A stretch of 64,000 bases of DNA from Phocoena phocoena (taxonomy: Eukaryota; Chordata; Mammalia; Artiodactyla; Phocoenidae), in contig NC_089221.1 in the NCBI RefSeq assembly GCF_963924675.1, forward strand, positions 134,334,263 to 134,398,262, given 5' to 3'. Position 1 is the stretch's first letter; the number at the start of each line of letters is the position of its first letter. Both the position numbers and the translations under genes were made by a program. Of this stretch, positions 32,601 through 44,598 are shown piece after piece. The notes beneath the pieces are model-generated. The model was not told the DNA's origin. It ran no database searches and saw nothing but the letters and a program-made list of their open reading frames with translations.

Positions 32601-34099
32601 ATGTCTCCCGCATACTAAGTGGCAGTAAGCATGGCCAGGCTTAGTTAAAATCCAGGCTCTGGGACAGGGGAGGTTTCCCTTTAGGATTTTGATTAGCCCA
32701 AAGTAAACATTTTTAATTCCACATTTTCAGGTCCAGGGAAATCATTGATGTAGATAATTACCCTAACACCACCCGGAGTTGCTACAGCAACTGTTCTCTG
32801 CTCCACTCACCCTCCAGACCAGCCCTGAGAGCCAGGTGTGGGCTTTGCCTCTCCAAAATATCAGCTCATTGACAAGAGAGACCTTGTGCTCTGAGATCTT
32901 TACAGCACCCGGTGTGTTGAAAAGCTTATCCTTGATGTCCAGAGAGTTTTAAAGTCCACTCAGCGTGATGAATGGGCTCTTGTGTGAGGGCCCTGGCTCC
33001 CAAAGCCTTCTTTCTCTCATCTCTGTAAAGAATGGCCTACCCGTGGTGATTCTTTTTTAAACGGCAAATACTCTTGACTGGAGAAAATTTTGAGACATCG
33101 GTTTCTTAGAGTGCCTTCACGGATCAGATTACTTTCCTTTCAGTCACGAGGAGCCAGGTCCCCCCTGCACCCAGGTGGAGGGGAAGTTGGAGTTAGGCAT
33201 TGATGGTCCGAGTTTACCCTGGACTGGCTACCCTGGGCTGGGCTAGACTGTGGACTCCATGTGGAAAACTGCTCTAGGCTGTGGCAGAAGATGATATTTC
33301 TTTGTTACTCGTGATCAAATACTGAGGGGGCTCTTCTGTATTTTCCATAAGCTGGGATCCAGCCTGGGAATCTTGTATTTTCCACACTGTCTGCTACCCC
33401 ATCGCTCACTTCTGAATCTCCCAGAGATGAATAATTTAGCTGGCACAGGAATAAAAATCTCAACACTCTCATCTCACTTCACTGTGGATTCATATTTAGC
33501 AGCTAGAGGTGGAAGGGGATGGGGAGAGTGACTGAAAAAGACTGTAAACCTGCAATATGTCACAGTCCCCTTCACGAAGGAAGTTTGCAGTGCCAGCCAT
33601 GAAATGGCCAAAACCCTAATGGTGAGAAGCACATTTCATTGGACTCCTGGAAAACGATTCAGCCATACTCACTCCTAATCCAACTTAATGATCCTGTTTT
33701 GATAGCATTACATGTTTATTTGCTGGTTAGGAGAAAAACCACCACCTCACAAGGTCTCCCTACAGGTGCTCTAAAAACAGGGCTACTGGATGAGCCACTG
33801 TCCTTGCTCCATTCCAGGGGCCTAGGGCTTTAGTGTGAGAAGTGGCCTTCAGACGGGCTGGGCTGGGATGTTTGAAAGGGCAGGAACCAGGATACGGGGG
33901 GTGGTGGCAGTGCTAACAGTTCTAAGCAAGCCAGTTGCGGTGGTCGTGAGGGAACATTATCTGGTGTGATTCTTTGTTTTCACGGCATCACCCCCTATTC
34001 CTCAGGCCAACAGAATCACCAAGCTGTAAACGGCACACCTTACAAATCAGGGTTCCCTGGCGTGGCTGGAGCGTTCATTACCAGCCGTAAAGGCACACC
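32601..34099. other. Repeat-poor unique stretch
   Basis: No repeat family and no supported exon were recognised over 1.5 kb, unusually clean for this window. The short plus frame at 33639-33833 has no domain. Confidence 0.4.
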
Positions 34100-34660
34100 A
34101 GCGAGAGAGGTTGCTGTTCTGTAGCCCAATTTTCCATTGCAATAACCCAATTAACTGGTGTGTGTGTTTGTTTTACAAAGCTCCAAGCTACAATAAACCA
34201 TACAGATATGCGGGCTGCAGAAAGCTCTGTAATTAGGACAAGGTGTACAAATTAAACTACTCTTTTTAAACTTCAAACCAGCTAACTTCTGACATACTGT
34301 ACTGCTGGGGCTTCTGGGACTGAACCCAATTAACATCTTAGTATTTTATAAGCATCGCTTTAATTGCATTTGTATGCAATCTTCTCTCCAAGTGCCTTTC
34401 AAGGTGCTAGTCCTTGTTCAGCTTTTATTACTTTGGTGATTTAAATCTTCTCTCTTAGAGGTTCCCGTTAATAATGCCTACTGCTACTTCAAATGCTGGT
34501 CCAACATAAAACTCGTCTCTCAAAAGAATTAAGCTTTAAAATAGTTACATTTAACTTTATTATTACATTTTTAATTTTTTTTTTCACTGTTTGAACATTA
34601 TGCCTTTAAACGTCTTACCAACCTGTCAGCTCTTGTAATGGCTAGGCAAGAGATTCTTTT
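34100..34660. promoter_or_regulatory. Candidate conserved non-coding element
   Basis: Repeat-free and AT-rich, with many ATTA/TAAT cores: 'caataacccaattaactggt', 'gctctgtaattaggacaagg', 'acccaattaacatcttagt', 'atcgctttaattgcatttg'. This is the strongest candidate in the window for a distal enhancer by composition, but it is unproven. Confidence 0.35.
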
Positions 34661-34996
34661 CAGAAGCTGGGATGGTGGTTCCCCCACCCCCTTCCTCTGC
34701 TCACCATTAGTGCGGCGTCAAAGTGTTTGGTGCCGTTGGATGCCATGATCAGGAGGCGGTATTTGAATGAGTAAATTTAGGGTTTTTAAATTCTCTTTTG
34801 GGTTTCAGCATCATTGTCTGCATTTTGAGAATGGGGCAGGCAAGTGAGGCATTTTCTTCCCGTACGATATTTAAAGAGGTACCAAAACATGCAGGGATCG
34901 AGATAAATAATATTCTCATGCAATGTTAAAAAATAAAATCAGTAAAATATGACTTGCAGACCAGCTGTCATTTTTGTAAATAAATCTTTTGGCTGC
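34661..34996. other. Unique sequence
   Basis: No gene or repeat recognised. Confidence 0.35.
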
Positions 34997-35233
34997 CAGG
35001 GCCGGTGTTAGGGTGAGGCAAGTGAGGCAGTGTTGTACAAGTGCAGACTTGGTGTCTGTTTTGTTTAAAATTCTGATCTTTTATTCACTATTGATTTTTT
35101 TTGGCGTTCATTTGTATTATCAAGAATATTGCAGTAAAATATTACTTATTTTGATTTCTGGGTTTTTTGTGCCCCCTTATATTTTGCACCCCGGTGAGTG
35201 AGCGTCTCATTCACCTCCCCCTGTTCCAGACCC
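34997..35233. mobile_element. Palindromic-ended element, likely non-autonomous DNA transposon
   Basis: The left end 'gggccggtgttagggtgagg' and the right end are imperfect inverted repeats of about 30 bp (right end reversed: 'gggtctggaacagggggagg'). The AT-rich middle has no coding capacity. Length is about 237 bp. No convincing target duplication is visible, so the class (hAT-like or other) is open. Confidence 0.45.
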
Positions 35234-36317
35234 TGCTATAAATCTAAGGGCAAGGAACGCTTTAAAAGGGATTTAAACATGTGGAGAAGTCCTGAAGGAA
35301 AGTTTTCATCCAGTGAGTCAAAAATGTAGGGAAAAACTCAACCCAATGTACGGTGGACACAGAAGTCCTCACTTTCCGCTTAGAAACACCCAAATGCGGG
35401 GCGATGCCTGAGTTTATGGGAACTACCACACGGCAAACTCTTCTTCAAAACCCTAGCCCATAATTTTTTGTAATTTTCCTTTGGTACTTCTTATTGCAAG
35501 AAGGAGTTAGGAAAAATGAGTACTAATGTTGTGCTCAGTTAGGATTTCTGTTATCTGGATAAAAATACACAGTCTTGAGCAGGCAGTGGGATCCTCCTGG
35601 AATATTTTAAACCTTTTTGCTTGATTGAGTGTCTTGTCAAACAAAACTGGCAGCCTCTCTCCCAGAGCTGCCTGAATCTATGCAGATATGATTTCTATCA
35701 TGCCTTTATTATGTGTAGTCTGTAATAAGGATGAGCACATATAAATCATCTCTGGATGGCAGCTAGGCTGCAGTACTCAAAGGAGAAAGACATTTCTGCT
35801 TTCAAATGTCTAGTGATTTCAGATATTATATAGCAAGTCTCCCCCGAACTGCACAATCTTCAATTCTACTCAAGCCCTTCTGTGGAAGAATGAGACTTTC
35901 ATATCTTTCTTTGCAAGAATCGCTAGCATGATGAGAATTGTGTCACTAAGACGAGACCACTGTATCTTTTTGGCTAGTCTGATGTCAAAGTTGCATTTGA
36001 AAAGAGGATCCTTCCGTAATTTGATTTAAGAAGCTGGTCTTGAGAGATAGTGGGGAGACCGCAGAGTTGGGGTCTGCTTTTCTCTAATGGGGCACAAGTC
36101 TTGGAGTGGGGAAGTGTCAAAATTCTGTTGATCTGAGTCTGCAGCAAGAACAAAGTGCACTTCTGGTGACATTTCAAAGGGTCATTCTTTCTCCTGGATC
36201 AGGAACTGAGCCATAAATATCTCAACCTCCTCTCCGTGACACAAAGGGTAATTTGGTAAGGGAAAAAACAAACCAACCAACCTCTGCCACAAAGCCAAAG
36301 GCAAGAGCTCCAGACCT
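35234..36317. other. Unique sequence
   Basis: No repeat family, RNA or exon recognised. Confidence 0.35.
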
Positions 36318-36540
36318 GGCTACTGGTATTGTTGAGCACTTACTGTGTGTCAAGCATTGAATATCTCCTTGTATTACCTCATTTACTCTTTGGTGGATTG
36401 CAACAATGCAGGGACTATCCAGATACCCATCATACAGACAAGGGAAGGGAAGCAAGCTAAGTAATGCCCCTTTGGTCACAGGTTTGTTAGGTGGTGGGCC
36501 AGGATTCAAATCCAGACACACTGGTTCCTGATACAATTTC
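36318..36540 (-). repeat. MIR SINE
   Basis: Antisense MIR: 'ttgagcacttactgtgtgtc', 'gtattacctcatttactctt', 'ggtggtgggccaggattcaa'. Confidence 0.75.
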
Positions 36541-37785
36541 TCATCCCCTCTGTTTTCACGTACTGTGTGGTCTTGGGCCACTTTACCTCTCAGATCTCAG
36601 GAGGAGCAGGACAAGGGTGAAATAGCTGGCTAGGAAACTGAAGCAGGTAAGTGGTTGGAGGGTCTCTGGATCCCACTTCAGTTGCCATTACAAGACAGTT
36701 CAAAGGAATTCTTTGGTTGGGTTGTGGTGAGTGTGTATATGGACTGGGGGTGGCAGTGGTGACAGTGAGTGGGGTAAATTCCTGACATGTTGTGAAGTAT
36801 CATTGGTCTTTGAGACCCCCAATTCTCTGGCCTGAGGTCTTCTCCCCCTTTCAATGCCTTCCCTTCCTCCCTCCAAGAGTCTTGGATTTGACTGCTGTAG
36901 GTCCACCAGACCAATGCTCAACCTTTCTCACACTGCAGCACACGTGAGAACTTCATTTGGGAGGTCAGGCTGCCCTGCCCCTGTGTCTGCCTCCCAGCTG
37001 CCTGGGGATTGAGAGGGTTCAGGATATATGGCAGAGCTGGGGGAAGCCCCATACAAAACCACGAATACCATGAGGCCTGGGGATGTGTATCTCTATGCCT
37101 AGCATAGTTGTTGACTAGATACATCACTCCTGATGCAAAGGGAGACATCGTGGTAAAATAATTACCACCAAGTTGTCAGAGATTTAACCAGCCAATATAC
37201 ACATGTAAGACTGCCCCTCCTTTTAGGAACATGAGCTCTTGAGAGTGGGAGATCTTTGGGGGCAAGGGCTTTCCCCAGAACCCGTCATCATGTCAAGTGG
37301 CTTCTTTGCCCTGCAGCGAAAGGTGAGAGGTGAGGACTGTCAAGCCTCAGGGAGAGGGAGCAATAAGATAAGGAAGGAGGCTTGGGGAGAGAGAGCAAAG
37401 AACAGGGAGAAGACAAAGAGACAGGAAGAGAGGAGCTTTTCATGACTGGAGTCTTTTTTAATGGGACTGAGGGGGAATGGTTGTCTGAACACAAACCCAG
37501 GAAGTTGCTGTGACGTGCACTCTTTTCTACCTTATCTACAGGCAGCTCCGGCCAGATAAGGGGTGTCACTGTGATTTCTCATTCTTGGCTGCTCTGGTTG
37601 TGCGGTTGTCCAACCCCCGTCCCAGATTGTCTGAGTAAGGGCTTCCCTGGGCTTTCTCAGAAACCCAAATGGTTGGCGCAAGGATTCAGACCTTGTCAGT
37701 TGAGCTGCTGAGAGCTGAGATCCCAGCTGGTTAAGATGCATGGCTCTCCATAGCTGGCTGGAAAAAGCATTGCCCTGTAAGGCTG
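36541..37785. other. Unique stretch with a purine-rich patch
   Basis: 37320-37440 is G/A-rich on the plus strand. The pairs of frames here overlap on both strands and reflect composition. No gene. Confidence 0.35.
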
Positions 37786-37925
37786 TCATTCTTCATCTAT
37801 AAACTGGAGATGGTAATTGCCTGCCACACTACCTTCCAGAATTGTCAAAGGTGATCCAATCTCCATAAAAGTACTTTGAATACTGTAAAGTCTATACAGG
37901 CCTAAGACATTACTATGATTTAAGG
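37786..37925 (+). repeat. MIR SINE, degraded
   Basis: 'catctataaactggagatgg', then 'aaaagtactttgaatactgt' fits the MIR core and 3' part. Confidence 0.5.
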
Positions 37926-38759
37926 TGGCAACATAATTTCAAATTGGGAAGGGAGGTCTATGTAGAGGTCAGCTGATCTACCCCTTTAACTCAATGCAAG
38001 GTGATTTGCCCTTAAGTGATTTTGTTCTAGGTGTTGCAAATCCCACTCTGAAGCTTTTGAGGGGGGCACATTCTACAAACCCGTTCACCCTTGCAGTAGG
38101 GAAGTCCTTATTCACACTTAACCTAAAATGTGCCCGTTACAGTGGGAGCTGTTACCTTTTTTTACCTATGATACAGATGCCAAAAAAACGAGTGTATATC
38201 ATCCATAGCAGCACATCTCTTTATGTACTGAAGTGCCTTCTACAGACTCCCTTTGAGCAGGGGCCCCTGCTCTGACAGGTCCTTTTAACTCACTTCCCAA
38301 ACTCATTTTCTTTCCTTCAGTTATCTGAACTGTTCTTTGCGGAATTTGATGTTCCAAGCCTTCACCTTCTGTCGTGCCTTGAGGCTCAGGAATGAGGACC
38401 CAGCTCACGCACTCTTGGGAGACAGGAGGTGTGGTTGAGATGTTCCAGTGGCCAGCATGTGGTGGCGGAGGAGGACTGGGCCATTTTGGGCCACTGTGTT
38501 TCTGACTGTTGACCCAAGAGAGTCCTAATGGCAGTCCCTGGCTTCATTTAGCCTGGCTTGGGCAGCTGGAAGCCTGTGGCAGGTGATACTTGCTGAGCAG
38601 ATGAACTTTTCTAGCTTGGTGCAGACAGACTCTGAGGCATGGCCCGGACAGGCTAAACTCAGAGTGTGCTGATGTCTGCACGTAGAAGACATTTAATATG
38701 GGGTCCAGTAATTGCTTCTATGGCAGTGTGAGGTCAGCAGAAGAATGCCGGAGAAGCAG
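37926..38759. other. Unique sequence
   Basis: Nothing recognised. Confidence 0.35.
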
Positions 38760-38980
38760 AATTCCGGGGTGCTAGTCTAGCCTTTGACAAACAGTGTGAC
38801 TTGGGCAAGTAACTTGGCCTCTCTGAGCCTCAGCTTCCTGCTCTGTAAAATGAGGGTGATATCTATTTCACTGGATAATGTGTGAAGACTAGAGGAGCTC
38901 ATACGTGTGAAAATGTGGAGGACAGTTTAATTTGAAAATTATGTAGGGGATTATTATTATTATCATATTAACATTATTCA
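38760..38980 (+). repeat. MIR SINE
   Basis: 'gtgtgacttgggcaagtaac' and 'tctctgagcctcagcttcct' are close to the MIR core. A short TTA repeat lies at the 3' side. Confidence 0.88.
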
Positions 38981-39249
38981 CCTCACTAAATGAATTTCTG
39001 TATCTCCTTGGGCAGAAAAGAAGGGAAGCATAAATTCTAAGTAGCCAGAAAAGTCATTGTGTCAGATTTCCCATTCAATGCCTAAAAGCCCCACCAAGCA
39101 GGGACATTGCCTTTTCATGGTGGGGACTCTGGAGGTTGGCAAAGTTTCCTTCTCTGGCTGGGCCTGGAAGGGCCAGGCTGGTTGAGGGTCCACTGTCTTG
39201 GAAACTCCCCGAGGCTAAAGAAATGGCTCTGACACTGACCCTGCACTCA
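38981..39249. other. Unique sequence
   Basis: Nothing recognised. Confidence 0.3.
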
Positions 39250-39720
39250 AGGATTCCAGGGGTCAATCATTTCTTCCTTCAACAGGCATTTATTATGCTA
39301 CTGTGTGTCAGGCACTGTGCTAATTTTGGGGACGCCATGGTAAACAAGGCAGATATTGTCTCTGCTCTCCTGGTAGCTCCACCCTAAATGGTTGTGCATG
39401 GTTTTTAGGGCATCTGTGAATTTTGGGAAATTGGATACAAAATAACATGTGTTTGTGGAGTTTTTTGTTTTTTATTTTCTCCTTAGGGCAAGTGTTTGTA
39501 TCTCTGATAGGATGCTGAAAGCAGCTCAGAACTCCTCTAAAAAGGTTAAGAACCATAGTCTGGTGGGAAAGATTAGCTATTCACATGAAACAGTAACTAC
39601 AAGGCAGGAAGTGTCTTGTAGAGAGTATACGGTGGGTACAAAACAGGGAGTACTTCTTGTCAGCTGGGCTCTTTGTGGAAGGCTGGGTGGAGAAGGATGT
39701 ATTTGAACTGATTCTTAAAA
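39250..39720 (-). repeat. L2 LINE split by a hAT-like insertion
   Basis: L2 antisense is seen on both sides: 'acaggcatttattatgctac' and 'gtgtcaggcactgtgctaat' before, and 'cacatgaaacagtaactaca', 'gggtggagaaggatgtattt' after. The order is preserved around the insert at 39385-39552. Confidence 0.7.
39385..39552. mobile_element. hAT-type non-autonomous element (probable)
   Basis: On the minus strand its end reads 'tatggttcttaacctttt', like the common hAT-Charlie termini. It has no coding content and interrupts L2 sequence. Confidence 0.4.
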
Positions 39721-40694
39721 AATGGGCGAGTGCAATTCAGTGCCTCTTTATTGCATGACACCTAGAGGAACCATTCACATCATAGTCTGTGTGAATAGTA
39801 CCCCTTGGAGTTGAGCAGTGCGCAGCCTGTGCATCTATACATGGTGACCCTGACTTGGTTGGGGGAAAGAAATCATCCTTGTTGGTGAGTTATGGATTTC
39901 TTGAGAAAGTTATGATAACCACTCTTTTGTTACATCACGCCAACGGGATAGAAAGACCAATCGGAGAAACCCTAAAGAAAACCTCAGCTTGTGGAGCAAC
40001 CTCAGTGTGCAAAATAGAATTGGTTTTCTTATTTTCTCTTTTAATTGCTTGAAATCCTCACATGCCTTATTAAAGGAAGTTCAGAGTCTCCCACCACCCC
40101 TTGAATTATCCAAACCCCAAGGGCTTGCTGAGTTAGCCCACAGGGTAGTCAGTCTTTATTGGACATTTGCTGAGGAGGGAAGTGGAGTATGGGCAATCTT
40201 CTAGTGACGTGGTTTCTCACTGGCCCGTGTGTGACTTGGAAAGCATCGCTCTGCACCACTCTTGGGCGAGGCTTCAGCTCAGGTCCTGTCATGGTTGCAC
40301 CGGGACCTCAGGGGCTCTTGTCTCACCCTCACGTGCTCAAATGTCTTCCAGGGATGAAGTTGTCAACAGCATCATTGCTGAAGGGCTGGCTTCAAAGTCC
40401 TCCCCTTCAGCAGCCTAGAGCATTGATTCGGCTTCCTCCCCCTCCTACCCTTTCCCCTGGGGTAGGGCTCCTTCCTTCTCAGACCCTCAAAAGGCGTAAG
40501 GTTTTATTACATCCCTGTCTGAGAACAGTCGTGTACTCTCGCAATACCTCCCTTCTGAGGAAAGTTCTCTTCAGGGATTTATACAGTGACGCAGCTGGTA
40601 AGTTCTGTTAAAGAAAAAGAAACTTAGCTCAAACATAGTCTCCGGTAGGCAGTCCTCTGATGGGCTCCCTCTCCACAAACAAGTTTTATGGGCA
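39721..40694. other. Unique sequence with overlapping chance frames
   Basis: The plus frames at 40167-40611 overlap each other in two frames, without a domain. No exon is called. Confidence 0.35.
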
Positions 40695-40925
40695 GGTAGT
40701 ACAACGGGAAGGTCACAAGCTGTAGAGTAAAAATTTGGATTTGAATGCTGCATCGGATCTGGGACCTTGGGCAGTTTATTTAATGCTCTCTGAACTTCAA
40801 TTTTTTCCTCTCTGAAATCTTTATATATTGCCTACCTCAGAGCGTTCTTATGCAGATTAAACAAGATAATGCGTGTAAAGCACTTAGCACTGTGCCTGGC
40901 ATAGGGGTAGAACTCAAAAAACTTT
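40695..40925 (+). repeat. MIR SINE, nearly full length
   Basis: 'gtagagtaaaaatttggatt', 'tgggaccttgggcagtttat', 'ctacctcagagcgttcttat', 'gcacttagcactgtgcctgg' are in consensus order. Confidence 0.88.
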
Positions 40926-41924
40926 ACCTAGAACTAGTAGTAAGAAGTGAGGAAGAAGATGAGAAAGAGGAGGCGGAAGAAAGAAAATTGGACATAGGGC
41001 GAGATTGGAGGGGCAGGAGCAGATAGACAGCCAGCACCCATGATCACCCTACTGTACCCCTGTTGTATGCACCAGCAACGAACCCCCTCCCGCCCCCTCC
41101 CCCCCACCAATTCCTTCTTTTCCTTAGAAGCAGAAGACATTGTAACCAGGGCTCTTCCCCAGCTCCGGGCAGTGTGGGTGTCATTTTTTCACTGGGAGCT
41201 TTTACTTCCGGGCTTTCTCAGTGGATGGGATTCCTCTGAATCCCTGAGCTAACCGTCTCAGCTGTGAGGCCCCCGTTATCACCAGCCTCTAGGCAGCCCA
41301 ATACATCCTCTCCCTTCCTCCATAGGCTGTCCCAGCCAGCCTCAACTCAGCTTCTCACAGCAGGGCCTGCCTGCCTTTGCCTTGGAGGCATTATTGGTGA
41401 CCCTGGGCCCACTTTCCCTTAACCCTGTTCTACCAAGGCTCATTGCAGGGGTCAGGGAGCTCTTCCCAGGAGCCCTGGGCCCTCCACTGGGATGTCCTGT
41501 GAGACTGGGGCTTCTGGCCAAGGGGTGGCCGCAGGAACTTAGCAATGAGTTAGGCATGTGTTCTGTGCTGTGGCTGCTCCCCAATCCAGGCAGTGACCGG
41601 GGGTCTGTGTCATTGAAAGTTGACATTTGCATATTGAGCTCTTCTTGGCATGCACTGGACAAAGAGTGATGTGCTTAGGCTGTGATCTCCTGGAAAAGGG
41701 CCAAGAGACCCAGAATGTTTTGTGCCTCTCTAGGGGCTGGCAGGCTGGACTTAAGCAGGGTGCTATCCTGCAGCCTTAGTCTAGTTCTGGGTACAGCATT
41801 GTTTGGTGCCTCCGTTTCTCATGGGTCTATCCAGACCCCAGGATCATTAGAAACAGTTCCAGCATGTCTGGGGGTGGGGATGAGGGGCACTGTCCATTTC
41901 CCTCACTTACACACCAACGTTAGT
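40926..41924. other. Unique stretch
   Basis: It begins with a G/A-rich patch to about 40985 and later holds a C-rich 'cccgccccctcccccccacc' run near 41090. Opposite-strand frames at 41342-41669 cover the same bases. No domain recognised. Confidence 0.35.
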
Positions 41925-42085
41925 TGTGTTATCTTGAACAGGTTACCTCTTTTCCCAATGGGTTTCCTCATCTGCAAAGTGGCAATAGTAATGGCTGTTG
42001 TGATAAGTCAAGCTTGTAAGCCCTTGGCACAGTGCCTGGCAGGTAGTAAGTGCTTAGTAAACATTTGTTACTGTTTTTCTTATTT
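41925..42085 (+). repeat. MIR SINE 3' part
   Basis: 'ggtttcctcatctgcaaagt', 'cttggcacagtgcctggcag', 'gtagtaagtgcttagtaaac'. Confidence 0.85.
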
Positions 42086-42141
42086 GCTTGAATAGCTCTT
42101 TTAATTTCCCAAAGCTTTCACACAGCTCTTACTTAAATTTT

Positions 42142-42342
42142 TTTTTTTTTTGGTACGCAGGCCTCTCACTGTTGTGGCCTCTCCCGTTGCGGAGCACAGG
42201 CTCCGGACGCGCAGGCTCAGCGGCCATGGCTCACGGGCCCAGCCGCTCCATGGCATGTGGGATCTTCCCAGACTGGGGCACGAACCCGTGTCCCCTGCAT
42301 CGGCAGGCGGACTCTCAACCACTGGGCCACCAGGGAAGCCCG
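42142..42342 (-). mobile_element. CHR SINE, short form
   Basis: Complete short form. TSD TCTTACTTAAATTT is at 42127-42140 and 42343-42356 and runs on into T. It is used here as reference for the deletion in the copy at 1276-1405. Confidence 0.95.
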
Positions 42343-42356
42343 TCTTACTTAAATTT

Positions 42357-42490
42357 TAAGCATTATGGAATCTCTTTGTGGGTCATCAGTTCCATTTGAC
42401 ATTTGAAGAAATAGCCACAGAGAAGTAGGATGACTTCACTGAGGTGACACAGCAAGCCAGGGTCAGGTCAGATCTCCTGACTTCCAGGGG
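42357..42490 (-). repeat. MIR SINE, partial
   Basis: 'gaagaaatagccacagagaa', 'tcactgaggtgacacagcaa' and 'ggtcagatctcctgactt' correspond to antisense MIR. Confidence 0.55.
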
Positions 42491-42599
42491 TGCTCCCTCC
42501 TGGATCCATGGAAATAAATCGAGGGACTTTAACACCTCCAGGCACAGCCCACACTCAAAGTTCCCAGAATACGCTTTGTTCCTCTGGCATACGTTGATC

Positions 42600-42875
42600 C
42601 CTTGGTGAGAACTTGTAGTAAAAACTTATTCCTTCCTCAAGGTCCTGCTCAAATGTTATTGGCTATGTAAAGGAAATTCTCTAGCTTCCCAGACTGAATT
42701 AATCCTTCTTGCCTTGTATTTTGGACAGATATCCGGCTAGGCACTTGATATTGTTGTACAACTGAATTGTAATTGACCATGAATTTTGCCAAGTAAAAAA
42801 CAATGTCTTATGCATCTTTGTATCCCAAACAGTTCAGAGTAGGTGCTCCTTAAATATGTGTTGAATTAATAGTAC
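42600..42875 (+). repeat. L2 LINE 3' end
   Basis: 'caaggtcctgctcaaatgtt', 'gtatcccaaacagttcagag' and 'taggtgctccttaaatatgt' followed by GTTGAATTAAT, the L2 terminus. Confidence 0.75.
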
Positions 42876-42884
42876 AAGTAAATA

Positions 42885-43080
42885 TGATCCCATTTAATTC
42901 TTACAACAACCCTATGAGCTAGGTACTATTATTGTCCCCATTTTCCAGATAGGAATACTGAGGTTTCGAGGAGTTAAGTAACTTGTCTGAGGTCACACAG
43001 CTAGAAAGTGGCTGGACTGTGACTTGAATCTAGATCTTACTATCTCCAGAGCTGAGCTCTTAACCGGTTCTGGGTTCTCT
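42885..43080 (-). repeat. MIR SINE
   Basis: 'acaacaaccctatgagctag', 'gtccccattttccagatagg', 'gaggtcacacagctagaaag', 'gagctgagctcttaacc': a very clear antisense MIR. Confidence 0.92.
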
Positions 43081-44139
43081 CATACCCATTCACATGGAGC
43101 TTTTTCTCCAGGTGATAAATACCTATCCTAAAGTTTCTCAGAAGCTGACCCAGGCCTGCCTGCCAAGAGGGAGGAGTAAGAGGCAGCTGGGGAGTTGCGG
43201 GCTGAGCTGGAACAGAAAAACGTGAATAAGGCTCACTGCCTCTATGAAGTTAAGAGGCAAATGTCTTCGACTCCCCTTTCCCTGAGCAGCTGCGTGGGTC
43301 AGCCACATATAATGCTGTGGCATGCTGGAAAGCCTTTGCGAAATGGTATCTATTCTCTTGTAGTTGGCCTTTTCCAGGGCCCACGAGTCAGTGGACCTTT
43401 GCATGGCCCCTCGCCTGCAATTGCCTCAAGGATGACGCTTTAGGAAACACTTCTTGCCTATTGCTGCTTCAAGTAAGTGGAAGTTACCAGTGTTCATCCA
43501 GCACCCAGAGTTGGGTCTCACCAAATGACTCTGGGGGGAGATTTCTACATGGAGAAACACCAGTGATAACTTCAGTGGGACTGAAACTAAAGATGTGTGT
43601 ATAAAGGATAGCTGGAGCTTCTGGAACAGCAGGCTACACAGAAGGGCCCATGTGACCTTGCAGAAGGTCACATAACTGTGTTTGGGCATTGGGATCACCA
43701 TGACATGTCTCTTAACCCAGTTTTCTAGTTACTTTCAAGGAAGAAACCCATGGCTCCTGCTCAAGGCTCTCATTACAGAGTTTTAGGATTGGAAGGGACT
43801 TTAGAAATTAGCTAACCCAGCAAATATATAATATTCATCTTCCTCCTACCCAATCCTGTGCCCATAGCAATGCAGACATCACTAATTGATGGCAGTGTTC
43901 TCTCCAGAAAAGCCTAAATGCAGCCTCAGAATCCTTTAATACTTAGTGGTCCAAGCAGTATGGAGTTGGCCATAGACTCCAACCAGAACCTTTAACTTTT
44001 AGCTTAGTTCTCTTCACATGGTTCCTTCCTGGGTCTGAGGGAATGGGGAACTTGAGGATCCTGCCTGGGAAATATTGGAGCTTCTGTTTTTATTGGATGT
44101 TAATAAGGGCAACCGAAGTCTTGGACAGGATGCTAGATT
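43081..44139. other. Unique stretch with an unnamed shared repeat
   Basis: 43760-43990 ('tttaggattggaagggactt', then the 18-bp block at 43872-43889 also found at 17964-17981) belongs to an old repeat I cannot name. Overlapping frames at 43138-43701 show no domain. Confidence 0.4.
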
Positions 44140-44270
44140 AAAGATACCAAGTCAAGTTCTGGTCTTGATGTTGCCACAAAGGAGCTGAGTGATCTTAGGC
44201 AAGTCGTAACCTCCTTGGATCTCAGTTTTGCCTCATCTGTAAAATAAAGGGCTTGAGAGGGGACCACATG
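44140..44270 (+). repeat. MIR SINE
   Basis: 'gagtgatcttaggcaagtcg' and 'ttttgcctcatctgtaaaat'. Confidence 0.78.
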
Positions 44271-44598
44271 ATTGCTATGGACCTTCTTTCAGAAGTATGG
44301 CTTTGAGATGTTTTGGTATGTCGAGATATGTCGCGGAGATATATGTTTCTTGCTCCTAGGAGGCAGTGTCTGTATGCCCTATATCACCAAGGGCAGATGT
44401 GTGACAATCATACTGCCACTTCCCACTGCCATGCCTGTAGCTTATATTGGCAATGTGGACCCCATGTGGACTCAATCTTAGAATCCTCTTCTCAATCTTG
44501 AGAATCCTCTTCATCCCTCTTGGTGGGGTGCGGGAGTCTAGGCAGCCACTACCAATTGATTAAAGTTTGTGAGGCAAATAAAAACTATTTGCCATCTG
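44271..44598. other. Unique sequence
   Basis: A small duplication of 'cttagaatcctcttctcaat'-like sequence lies at about 44475-44510. No gene. Confidence 0.35.

Noticed and set aside
40189..40611. 140-codon plus frame
   Set aside because: It overlaps another open frame in a different phase, with no domain, no splice context and no codon signal that I can see.
41682..42095. 137-codon plus frame
   Set aside because: Its 3' half is a MIR; the 5' half has no recognisable feature.
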